NCBI GenBank assembly: GCA_003644265.1 | Contig: QNBX01000068.1 | Span: 1 to 21,828 of the forward strand | DNA from: Planctomycetota bacterium | GTDB lineage: Bacteria; Planctomycetota; B15-G4 | Reading direction: 5' to 3' | Length of the DNA stretch: 21,828 bases | In this document: in pieces, positions 16,072 to 21,828 of the stretch | Position numbering within the stretch: the stretch's first letter is position 1 | Layout of the letters: every line of letters starts with the position of its first letter | Program-made: the position numbers and the translations under genes | Notes under the pieces: model-generated | Told to the model about the DNA's origin: nothing | The model's input: the letters and a program-made list of their open reading frames with translations, nothing else | Database searches by the model: none

Positions 16072-18062
16072 GCGCGAGCATCGAAGTCAAGCTGCCCGAC
16101 GGCAGCGCGCGCAGCCTGCCCGAGGGCGCCACAGGCGCGGACCTGGCGGCCGACATCGGCCCGGGTCTGGCAGCGGCCGCCCTGGCCCTGCGGATGGGGG
16201 AGCAGGAGCTTGACCTCTCGATCCCGCTGACAGACGGCGCGCAGGTCGCCATCGTCACCAGCACCAGCGACGAGGGGCTGGAGCTCATGCGCCACTCCAC
16301 CGCGCACGTCATGGCCCAGGCCGTGATGGACCTGTTCGGCAAGGAGCAGGTGCGCCTGGGCATCGGTCCCACCATCAAGAACGGCTTCTACTACGACTTC
16401 GATTTTGACGACGACCGGCGCCTACGCGAGGAGGACCTGGCGGCCATCGAGCAGCGCATGGCCGAGATCATCGCCGCCGATCAGCCCTTCGTGCGCGAGC
16501 AGGTCGACCCGGCCGCAGCCCTGGCCCACTGGGAGTCCCGCGGCGACCGCTACAAGTGCGATCTGATCCGTGGCATCCCCGCGGGCGAGGTGGTGAGCTT
16601 CTATCACAACCGGCTGCCGGGGACGGGCGACGACGCCTTTGTCGACCTCTGCCGCGGGCCACACGTGCCCTCCACCGGCAGCCTGGCGGGCGTGCACTTC
16701 AAGCTGCTCAGCATCGCCGGGGCCTACTGGCAGGGCGACGAGCACAACCCGATGATGCAGCGCGTCTACGCCGCCTGCTTCGCCACCAAGAAGCAGCTCA
16801 AGCGCCACCTCAACAACCTGGAGCTGGCGCTCAAGCGCGACCACCGCAAGCTGGGCAAGCAGCTGCGGCTGTTCCACTTCTCGGACGACGTGGGCCCGGG
16901 CCTGCCCCTGTGGCTGCCGCGCGGCACCATCGTGCTGGACGCGCTGACCGACTATCTCAAGGCCGAGCAGGTCAAGCGCGGCTACCTGCCCGTGTCCACG
17001 CCGCACATCGGGCGCAAGTCGCTGTACGAGACCAGCGGGCACTGGCAGAACTACCACGACTCGATGTTCCCGCTCATGGGCGACGCGGACAGCCACGATG
17101 CGTTCTGCCTCAAGCCCATGAACTGCCCGCACCACATCCAGATCTACAAGGCGGAGCTGCGCAGCTACCGCGACCTGCCCCTGCGGCTGGCGGAGTTCGG
17201 CACCGTCTATCGCTGGGAGAAGAGCGGCGAGTTGGGCGGCCTCAAGCGCGTGCGCGGCTTCACCGTGGACGACGCGCACCTGTTCGTGACCCCTGATCAG
17301 CTGTTCGAGGAGTTCTGCGGCGTGGTCGACCTGGTGCGCCAGGCCCTGGGGCTCTTCGGCCTGACGGTCCAGGCCCGCGTGGGTACCCGCGGCGATGCGG
17401 GGGAGGGGACGGGCAAGTTCGTGGGCGAGGCCCCGCTCTGGCAGCGGGCCGAGGCCGAGATCATCGAGGCCTGCCAGCGCATGGACCTGCCCCACACCAT
17501 CGAGGAGGGGGAGGCCGCCTTCTACGGGCCCAAGCTCGACTTTGTCATCACCGACGCCCTGGACCGCGAATGGCAGCTGGGCACCGCCCAGGTGGACTAC
17601 AACCTGCCGGAGCGCTTCGATCTGCTCTACGCGGCCAAGGACGGCACGCGCCAGCGCCCGATCATGATCCACCGGGCGCCCTTCGGCAGCCTGGAGCGGC
17701 TCATGGGCGTGCTGATCGAGCACTTCGGGGGCGCCTTCCCGCTCTGGATGGCGCCCGTTCAGGTGGCGCTGGCGCCCATCAGCGACGATCAGGTCCCGGG
17801 CACCCGCGAACTGGCGGCCAGGCTGCGCGCTCGCGGCCTGCGGGTGCACGAGGATCTGGCCAATGAGCCCATCGGTCCCAAGATCAAGCGGGCCCGGCTT
17901 GAAAAAACCCCCTACGTGGGCATACTAGGCGCCCGAGAAATCCGTGATTCCACCGTTTCGGTGAGATCCCGGGATGCAGGAGATCTCGGCGTCATGCCCA
18001 TCGAGGCTTTCCTCGATCGGCTGGAGGCCGAGCTGTCCGAGCGCACCCGGGCGACCACTTGA
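16068..18062 (+). CDS. thrS: Threonine-tRNA ligase
   Basis: ThrRS charges tRNA-Thr and removes mischarged serine. The 664-residue protein has a TGS domain (1 to about 62), an editing domain with His76/His80 (HSTAH) and Cys195/His199 (CRGPH), and a class II core with the Zn ligands Cys353 (MNCPHH), His404 (DDAH) and His535 (IHRAPFGS). The C-terminal anticodon-binding domain ends VSVRSRDAGDLGVMPIEAFLDRL. All editing and catalytic residues are present. The ATG overlaps the aspS stop. Its last 50 or so codons use ATA, CTA, AGA, CGA and GGA, rare elsewhere in this window, in the same place as promoter-like and palindromic signals for infC. Confidence 0.98.
   Translation: MSASIEVKLPDGSARSLPEGATGADLAADIGPGLAAAALALRMGEQELDLSIPLTDGAQVAIVTSTSDEGLELMRHSTAHVMAQAVMDLFGKEQVRLGIGPTIKNGFYYDFDFDDDRRLREEDLAAIEQRMAEIIAADQPFVREQVDPAAALAHWESRGDRYKCDLIRGIPAGEVVSFYHNRLPGTGDDAFVDLCRGPHVPSTGSLAGVHFKLLSIAGAYWQGDEHNPMMQRVYAACFATKKQLKRHLNNLELALKRDHRKLGKQLRLFHFSDDVGPGLPLWLPRGTIVLDALTDYLKAEQVKRGYLPVSTPHIGRKSLYETSGHWQNYHDSMFPLMGDADSHDAFCLKPMNCPHHIQIYKAELRSYRDLPLRLAEFGTVYRWEKSGELGGLKRVRGFTVDDAHLFVTPDQLFEEFCGVVDLVRQALGLFGLTVQARVGTRGDAGEGTGKFVGEAPLWQRAEAEIIEACQRMDLPHTIEEGEAAFYGPKLDFVITDALDREWQLGTAQVDYNLPERFDLLYAAKDGTRQRPIMIHRAPFGSLERLMGVLIEHFGGAFPLWMAPVQVALAPISDDQVPGTRELAARLRARGLRVHEDLANEPIGPKIKRARLEKTPYVGILGAREIRDSTVSVRSRDAGDLGVMPIEAFLDRLEAELSERTRATT
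17899..17926 (+). promoter_or_regulatory. Candidate infC-operon promoter inside thrS
   Basis: TTGAAA (five of six to the -35 consensus) and CATACT (four of six to -10) are 16 bases apart inside the thrS 3' end. Transcription would start near 17933 and give an infC leader of about 275 bases. E. coli also has infC promoters inside thrS, which supports the idea; activity is not shown here. Confidence 0.45.
17951..17987 (+). promoter_or_regulatory. Cluster of inverted repeats in the thrS 3' end
   Basis: CACCG/CGGTG around TTT (17951-17963), the palindrome ATCCCGGGAT (17966-17975) and GAGATC/GATCTC (17963-17968 with 17982-17987) overlap in 37 bases. They are coding in thrS but would be 5' leader for an infC transcript starting just upstream. 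Confidence 0.45.
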
Positions 18063-18069
18063 GGCGGCG

Positions 18070-18107
18070 CCGGAGGCCCCATCGTCATCCGACGGCGGGG
18101 CCTCCGG
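18070..18107 (+). promoter_or_regulatory. Strong hairpin between thrS and infC
   Basis: CCGGAGGCCCC (18070-18080) is exactly complementary to GGGGCCTCCGG (18097-18107). Inside, CGTC/GACG closes an ATCC loop, leaving a two-by-two internal loop. It begins eight bases after the thrS stop. With no adjacent U tract it is more likely a leader structure or processing barrier than a simple terminator. Confidence 0.7.
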
Positions 18108-18194
18108 TGGTCCCGGGTTTCGTCCGGCCGTTGCCGGCGCCCCGCAGCACATGCACACGTTTTTCAGCACCCCACCAGTTCTCAGCCCGTTCTC

Positions 18195-18200
18195 AGGAGG
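18195..18200 (+). promoter_or_regulatory. Perfect Shine-Dalgarno for infC
   Basis: AGGAGG, followed by a seven-base spacer ATCAGTC and then ACG in the infC frame. This is the strongest ribosome-binding site in the window and decides the infC start. Confidence 0.8.
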
Positions 18201-18207
18201 ATCAGTC

Positions 18208-18726
18208 ACGGCACAGGCCAAGACGCGCATCAACGAGGAGATCCGCATCCGTCAGGTGCGGCTCATCGACGACAAGGGCGAGCAGCTCGGAGTCGTCGAT
18301 ACGGAGAACGCCCTCGCCATCGCGCGAGAGAAGAAGCTCGACCTCGTCGAAGTGGCACCTGACGCACGGCCGCCGGTCTGCAAGATCCTGGATTTCGGCA
18401 AGCACAAGTACCTCGCAAAGAAGAAAGAACACGACGCACGCAAGAAGCAGCACCACGTCGTCATCAAGGAAGTCCGCGTGAGACCCAAGATCGACGAACA
18501 CGACCTGCAGACCAAGCTGCGCAAGGCCCGGGAGTTCCTCGGCCATGGCGACAAGGTTCAGGTCAACATGCTGTTCCGGGGCCGCGAACACGGCTTCCGG
18601 GATCGCGGCATGCAGGTGATGCTTCGCATCAAGGAGTTGCTCGTCGAGGAGGCCAAGATCGAGCGGGAGCCCAAGATGGAGGGCAACCGGCTGGTGATGA
18701 TCCTGGCACCGAGCGGGCAGCGCTGA
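18208..18726 (+). CDS. infC: Translation initiation factor IF-3, apparent ACG start
   Basis: IF-3 binds the 30S subunit, prevents premature 50S joining and rejects non-AUG start codons. The 172-residue protein has the N-domain opening KTRINEEIRIRQVRLID, the VEVAPDARPPVCKILDFGK block, the Lys-rich linker, and the C-domain with KVQVNMLFRGREHGFRDRG and a final EGNRLVMILAPSG. No ATG, GTG or TTG is positioned behind the AGGAGG; ACG at 18208 is seven bases after it and gives the normal short N-terminus before RINEE. The nearest in-frame ATG (18151) has no ribosome-binding site and adds 19 non-conserved residues. Many bacteria start infC at a rare codon so that IF-3 limits its own synthesis, which would fit here. 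rpmI and rplT follow as usual. Confidence 0.95.
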   Translation, partial: TAQAKTRINEEIRIRQVRLIDDKGEQLGVVDTENALAIAREKKLDLVEVAPDARPPVCKILDFGKHKYLAKKKEHDARKKQHHVVIKEVRVRPKIDEHDLQTKLRKAREFLGHGDKVQVNMLFRGREHGFRDRGMQVMLRIKELLVEEAKIEREPKMEGNRLVMILAPSGQR

Positions 18727-18736
18727 CGAACTGCAC

Positions 18737-18778
18737 CGAGGCGTCGATGCGCCTAGGATGGCGCCACTCATCGCCTCG
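18737..18778 (+). promoter_or_regulatory. Structured rpmI leader, candidate L20 control site
   Basis: CGAGG/CCTCG (18737-18741 with 18774-18778) and CGATG/CATCG (18745-18749 with 18769-18773) stack with a three-base bulge. Inside, CGCC/GGCG closes a TAGGAT loop. An alternative pairing, AGGCG with CGCCT, is mutually exclusive. In E. coli and Bacillus L20 represses this operon by binding a structured leader; that this one does so is inference. Confidence 0.5.
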
Positions 18779-18819
18779 AACGGGGCAGCGCTCAAACAGG
18801 CGAACCAAGAGAACCCGAC

Positions 18820-19020
18820 ATGCCCAAGCTCAAGACCAAGAAGTCGATCGCCAAGCGGATGAAGATCACCAAGTCCGGTAAGGTGAAGCGCCGCAAGCCG
18901 TTCAGCCGCCACTACAAGGCGGGCAAGAACGGCGACCGTCGACGCGCCGTGCGTGGATCCGCCCTCTGTGAGGGCAAGATGGCCCGCAACATGAAGAGAC
19001 TCATCGCTCCGGGCAAGTAA
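18820..19020 (+). CDS. rpmI: 50S ribosomal protein L35
   Basis: L35 is a small basic protein of the large ribosomal subunit. The 66-residue product begins [31 protein letters not shown], the family's N-terminal signature (usual form PKMKTHKGAAKRFK...KRRKAF), and ends MKRLIAPGK. Length is typical. The ATG follows AAGAGAA. It lies 93 bases after infC, behind a foldable leader, and 40 bases before rplT. Position between infC and rplT is the normal one in bacteria. Confidence 0.97.
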   Translation: MPKLKTKKSIAKRMKITKSGKVKRRKPFSRHYKAGKNGDRRRAVRGSALCEGKMARNMKRLIAPGK

Positions 19021-19060
19021 GCCCCGCCCCCGATTACCTGCCTGGCACTGGAGACCGAAG

Positions 19061-19426
19061 ATGGTCCGCGTTCACAGCACCGTAGCTCGTCACCGCCGCG
19101 TCAAGCGCATCATGAAGCGCGCGCGTGGCTTCCACCACAGCCGCAGCAAGCACCTGACCGTCGCCAAGGACACGCTGCTGAGGGCGGGCGCCTACGCCTA
19201 CGCCCACCGCCGCCTGAAGCGTCGCGAGCTGCGCAAGCTCTGGATCATTCGTATCAACGCCGCCGTGCGTGCCGAGGGGCTCAACTACAGCACCTTCATC
19301 GCCGGCCTCAAGCAGGCAGGCATCACGCTCGACCGCAAGGTGATGGCTGACATGGCCGCCACCGAGCCGGCCGCGTTCAGCGCGCTGGTGGGCCAGGTCA
19401 AGCAGCAGCTCGCCGCCGCGGCCTGA
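19061..19426 (+). CDS. rplT: 50S ribosomal protein L20
   Basis: L20 binds 23S rRNA early in 50S assembly and, in several bacteria, represses its own operon. The 121-residue protein has the basic N-terminal helix ([23 protein letters not shown]), [27 protein letters not shown], which is the family's strongest block, and a C-domain [25 protein letters not shown], the part known to bind RNA during autoregulation. Length is standard. GGAG lies before the ATG. The three-gene unit infC-rpmI-rplT is intact. Confidence 0.98.
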   Translation: MVRVHSTVARHRRVKRIMKRARGFHHSRSKHLTVAKDTLLRAGAYAYAHRRLKRRELRKLWIIRINAAVRAEGLNYSTFIAGLKQAGITLDRKVMADMAATEPAAFSALVGQVKQQLAAAA

Positions 19427-19448
19427 GGCTGACGGCCGCGTCGTCGTC

Positions 19449-20453
19449 ATGAGTTCACGGCTCGAGCAGCTCACGGCGCAGGTGTTGGCCGAGATCGAGT
19501 CGGCCGGCGACGAGCAGGCCCTACGCCAGATCGAGCAGACCGCCCTGGCGCGCAAGGGCGAGCTGATGTCGCTCATGCGCGGCATCGCGGAGCTGCCCCC
19601 GGCCGAACGCGCCGGCTTCGGCAAGGCGGTCAACGCCGCCCGGGCGTCGCTGGAGCAGCGGCTCGAGCAGCGCCGCGAGGCCTTCGCGGGCGAGCGCGTG
19701 GCGGCCGAGGTGGCCGACGAGCGCTTTGACCCCAGCGAGCCGGCCATGCTCCCGGCGGTGGGGCATCTGCACCCCATCACCCTGGTGCGGCGCGAGGTGG
19801 AGGCCATCTTCATGGGCCTCGGCTTCAGCGTGGCCACCGGCCCCGAGGTCGAGACCGAGGAGTTCAACTTCGACCTGCTCAACATCCCGCGCCACCACCC
19901 GGCGCGCGACCTGCAGGACACCATGTGGCTGCAGAGCGGGCAGGTCATGCGCACGCACACCTCGCCCGTTCAGCTGCGCGCCATGCGCGCGGCCGGTGGG
20001 GTGCCGCCGGTGCGGGTCATCGCTCCGGGGCGCGTGTTCCGCAACGAGCAGCGCGACGCCACCCACGAGCACAGCTTCCACCAGGTGGAGGGGCTGATGG
20101 TGGACGAGGGCGTCAGCGTGGCCGACCTCAAGGGCATCCTGGCCACCGTGCTCTCGCGCCTGTTCGGCGGCGAGGTCGAGGTGCGCTTGCGCCCGCACTA
20201 CTTCCCCTTCGTTGAGCCCGGCTTCGAGATGGACATGCGCCGCGTAGACGCCGGGCCCGACGCCGAGTGGCTCGAGGCCCTGGGCTGCGGCATGGTCCAC
20301 CCCGAAGTGCTGCGCAACGGCGGCTTCGATCCCGAGCGGGTCTCCGGCTTCGCCTTCGGCATGGGTCTCGACCGACTGGCCATGATGCGCCATCGGATCG
20401 AGGACGTGCGCTGGATGATGAGCGGCGACCTGCGCTTCCTGCAGCAGTTCTGA
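19449..20453 (+). CDS. pheS: Phenylalanine-tRNA ligase alpha subunit
   Basis: PheS is the catalytic subunit of the (alpha-beta)2 PheRS that charges tRNA-Phe. The 334-residue protein has an N-terminal coiled-coil arm (about residues 1-90, Ala/Glu/Arg-rich) and a class II core: HPARDLQDTMW, MRTHTSPVQLRAM, RVFRNEQRDATHEHSFHQVEGL (motif 2), the HYFPFVEPGFEMDM segment that lines the amino-acid pocket, and GFAFGMGLDRLAMM (motif 3). Length is normal. There is no clear ribosome-binding site before its ATG, 22 bases after rplT. It is followed three bases later by pheT. Confidence 0.97.
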   Translation: MSSRLEQLTAQVLAEIESAGDEQALRQIEQTALARKGELMSLMRGIAELPPAERAGFGKAVNAARASLEQRLEQRREAFAGERVAAEVADERFDPSEPAMLPAVGHLHPITLVRREVEAIFMGLGFSVATGPEVETEEFNFDLLNIPRHHPARDLQDTMWLQSGQVMRTHTSPVQLRAMRAAGGVPPVRVIAPGRVFRNEQRDATHEHSFHQVEGLMVDEGVSVADLKGILATVLSRLFGGEVEVRLRPHYFPFVEPGFEMDMRRVDAGPDAEWLEALGCGMVHPEVLRNGGFDPERVSGFAFGMGLDRLAMMRHRIEDVRWMMSGDLRFLQQF

Positions 20454-20456
20454 ACC

Positions 20457-21828
20457 ATGCGACTCTCCCTGAACTGGCTGGCTGACTTCGTCGATCTGTC
20501 CGGGCTCGAGCCGGAGCGGATCGCGCACGAGCTGACCATGCGCACCGCGCTGATCGAGCAGGTCATCGATCAGCGCGCGGCCCTGGCGGGCGTGGTGGTG
20601 GGGCGCGTGCTGGAGTGTGGGCCCCACCCGGACGCCGACCGACTGCGCCTCTGCCGGGTCGAGTTCGGCGCCGAGCAGCCGGCCCAGGTGGTCTGCGGCG
20701 CGCCCAACGTGGCGGCGGGGCAGACCATCGCCTACGCGCCGGTGGGCACGCGTCTGCCCAACGGCGTCAAGCTCAAGCAGGCCAAGATCCGCGGGCAGCC
20801 CAGCGCGGGCATGATCTGCGCCGAGGATGAGCTGGGGCTGGGCCCCGAGCACGACGGCATCCTGGTGCTGGAGGACGGGCTGGCCCCCGGGCGCCCCTTC
20901 GCGGAGCTGCCCGGGCTGGCCGACGTGATCCTCGACATCGACAACAAGAGCGTCACGCACCGCCCGGATCTCTGGGGCCATTACGGCTTCGCGCGGGAGC
21001 TGGCCGCCATCTTCGGGCGTGCGCTGAAGCCGCTGGAGCTGGCCACGGACCTGGAGCTGGGCGAGGAGGGCCCCGCCATCGCGCTCGAGCCCGATGCCGG
21101 CTGTCCGATGTACCTGGGCCTGGCCCTGGAGGACGAGCCGGCCGTGGCGCCCGACGCCATGCGCTTCCGGCTGGTGGCCTGCGGGCTGCGGCCGCTGGGG
21201 CTCGCGGTCGACCTCTCCAACTACGTCATGCTGGAGACGGGGCAGCCGACCCATCCCTTCGATCGAGACAGCCTGCAGGGCGACCAGATCCGCGTGCGTC
21301 GCGCGCGCGAGGGCGAGCGCCTGACGACCCTGGACGACGTGCAGCGGACGCTCTCCACGCAGGACCTCGTGATCGCTGACGACGAGCGCGTGATCGCGCT
21401 GGCCGGCGTCATGGGTGGTCACGAGACCGAGGTGGGGAGCCGGACCCGGCGCGTGTTCCTGGAGTCGGCGGTGTTCGACCCCGTGCGTGTCAGGCGCAGC
21501 TCCAGTCGGCAGGGGCTGCGCACCGACGCGGTGGCGCGCTTCGAGAAGGACCTCGACCCGGCGCTGGCTGAGCTGGCGCTGCGACGCTATGCGCACCTGC
21601 TGCGTGGGCTGCGGCCCCAGGCCAAGCTGGCTGGCTGCTTCCGTCGAGCGGGAGAGGCCGGGGCCCCGCGACGCCGGATCAGGCTTGACCCGGCCATGGT
21701 CTCGGCGCGCCTGGGCCTGGATCTGGACGTGCACACCGTGCGCGCGGCCCTGGAGAGCATCGGCTTTGTGGTCTCACCCGACGGCGAGGACAGTGGCGGC
21801 GGCAACGGCAGCGGCAACGGCAACGGCA
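20457..21828 (+). CDS. pheT: Phenylalanine-tRNA ligase beta subunit, 3' end outside window
   Basis: PheT is the large PheRS subunit, contributing tRNA binding and editing of Tyr-tRNA-Phe. The frame is open from the ATG at 20457 to the right edge, so only the first 457 residues are visible of a usual 780-800 or more. The start MRLSLNWLADFVDLS is typical. Then come the EMAP-type OB fold (VVVGRVLECGPHPDADRLRLCRVE ... VCGAPNV ... GVKLKQAKIRG), the segment NKSVTHRPDLWGHYGFARELAAI, and the B3/4 editing region with VDLSNYVMLETGQPTHPFD and VMGG. RRRIRLDPAMVSARLGLDLD opens the B5 domain. At the edge the B5 loop becomes a Gly/Asn/Ser repeat. The gene is firmly identified; the remainder is not visible. 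Confidence 0.96.
   Translation, partial: MRLSLNWLADFVDLSGLEPERIAHELTMRTALIEQVIDQRAALAGVVVGRVLECGPHPDADRLRLCRVEFGAEQPAQVVCGAPNVAAGQTIAYAPVGTRLPNGVKLKQAKIRGQPSAGMICAEDELGLGPEHDGILVLEDGLAPGRPFAELPGLADVILDIDNKSVTHRPDLWGHYGFARELAAIFGRALKPLELATDLELGEEGPAIALEPDAGCPMYLGLALEDEPAVAPDAMRFRLVACGLRPLGLAVDLSNYVMLETGQPTHPFDRDSLQGDQIRVRRAREGERLTTLDDVQRTLSTQDLVIADDERVIALAGVMGGHETEVGSRTRRVFLESAVFDPVRVRRSSSRQGLRTDAVARFEKDLDPALAELALRRYAHLLRGLRPQAKLAGCFRRAGEAGAPRRRIRLDPAMVSARLGLDLDVHTVRAALESIGFVVSPDGEDSGGGNGSGNGNG
21795..21828 (+). repeat. GGC-AAC hexamer repeat in pheT, running off the edge
   Basis: Codons GGC alternate with AAC or AGC, encoding Gly-Gly-Gly-Asn-Gly-Ser-Gly-Asn-Gly-Asn-Gly from residue 447. The repeat is still going at the window end, so its full length is unknown. 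Confidence 0.8.

Noticed and set aside
19521..21734. A minus-strand open frame of 737 codons opposite pheS and pheT
   Set aside because: Same shadow effect; the composition mirrors the codons of the real genes and nothing recognisable is encoded.

Overview
The window is a very GC-rich bacterial chromosome segment made almost entirely of housekeeping genes, with no gene-free stretch over 300 bases. Third codon positions are nearly all G or C. There is no rRNA, tRNA, CRISPR array, insertion sequence or phage gene. The lineage cannot be fixed from the sequence alone. The F1Fo a subunit with a signal peptide and a long acidic/His-rich head, the rnpA-yidD pair lying apart from rpmH, and the low-complexity extensions in otherwise conserved proteins would suit a high-GC Planctomycetota-like or similar Gram-negative bacterium. 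That placement is inference. Two lipoprotein signal peptides (lipobox plus Cys) and a PpiD-like periplasmic chaperone argue for an envelope with a periplasm.

Layout. (1) 2-2841, plus strand: the 3' part of scpB, whose 5' end lies off the left edge, overlaps by ATGA a membrane-anchored SurA/PpiD-like chaperone. (2) 2857-5006, minus strand: ndk, a TPR lipoprotein, rnpA and yidD form a compact operon in which every gene overlaps the next; it converges on the chaperone gene. A promoter-like sequence and a strikingly C-rich leader precede ndk. (3) 5161-5925, plus strand: a coiled-coil lipoprotein of unknown function, divergent from ndk. (4) 6206-13990, plus strand: a complete ATP synthase operon in the order atpZ-atpI-atpB-atpE-atpF-atpH-atpA-atpG-atpD-atpC. 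Its leader has two hairpins, and strong hairpins bracket the c-subunit gene atpE. (5) 14188 to the right edge, plus strand: a translation block aspS-thrS-infC-rpmI-rplT-pheS-pheT, with pheT cut by the edge.

How the genes work together: the atp block encodes all eight F1Fo structural subunits plus two assembly-type membrane proteins, and the conserved residues indicate a proton-driven enzyme. The last block links three aminoacyl-tRNA synthetases with initiation factor 3 and ribosomal proteins L35 and L20, an arrangement known in many bacteria. 

I found no undescribed multi-gene system. The best leads are expression-control signals: infC apparently starts at ACG behind a perfect AGGAGG; a candidate infC promoter and palindromes sit inside the 3' end of thrS where codon use deteriorates; the rpmI leader is structured and could be an L20 target; and atpE is flanked by hairpins on both sides. 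All structures and promoters were read by eye, without folding energies or database searches.
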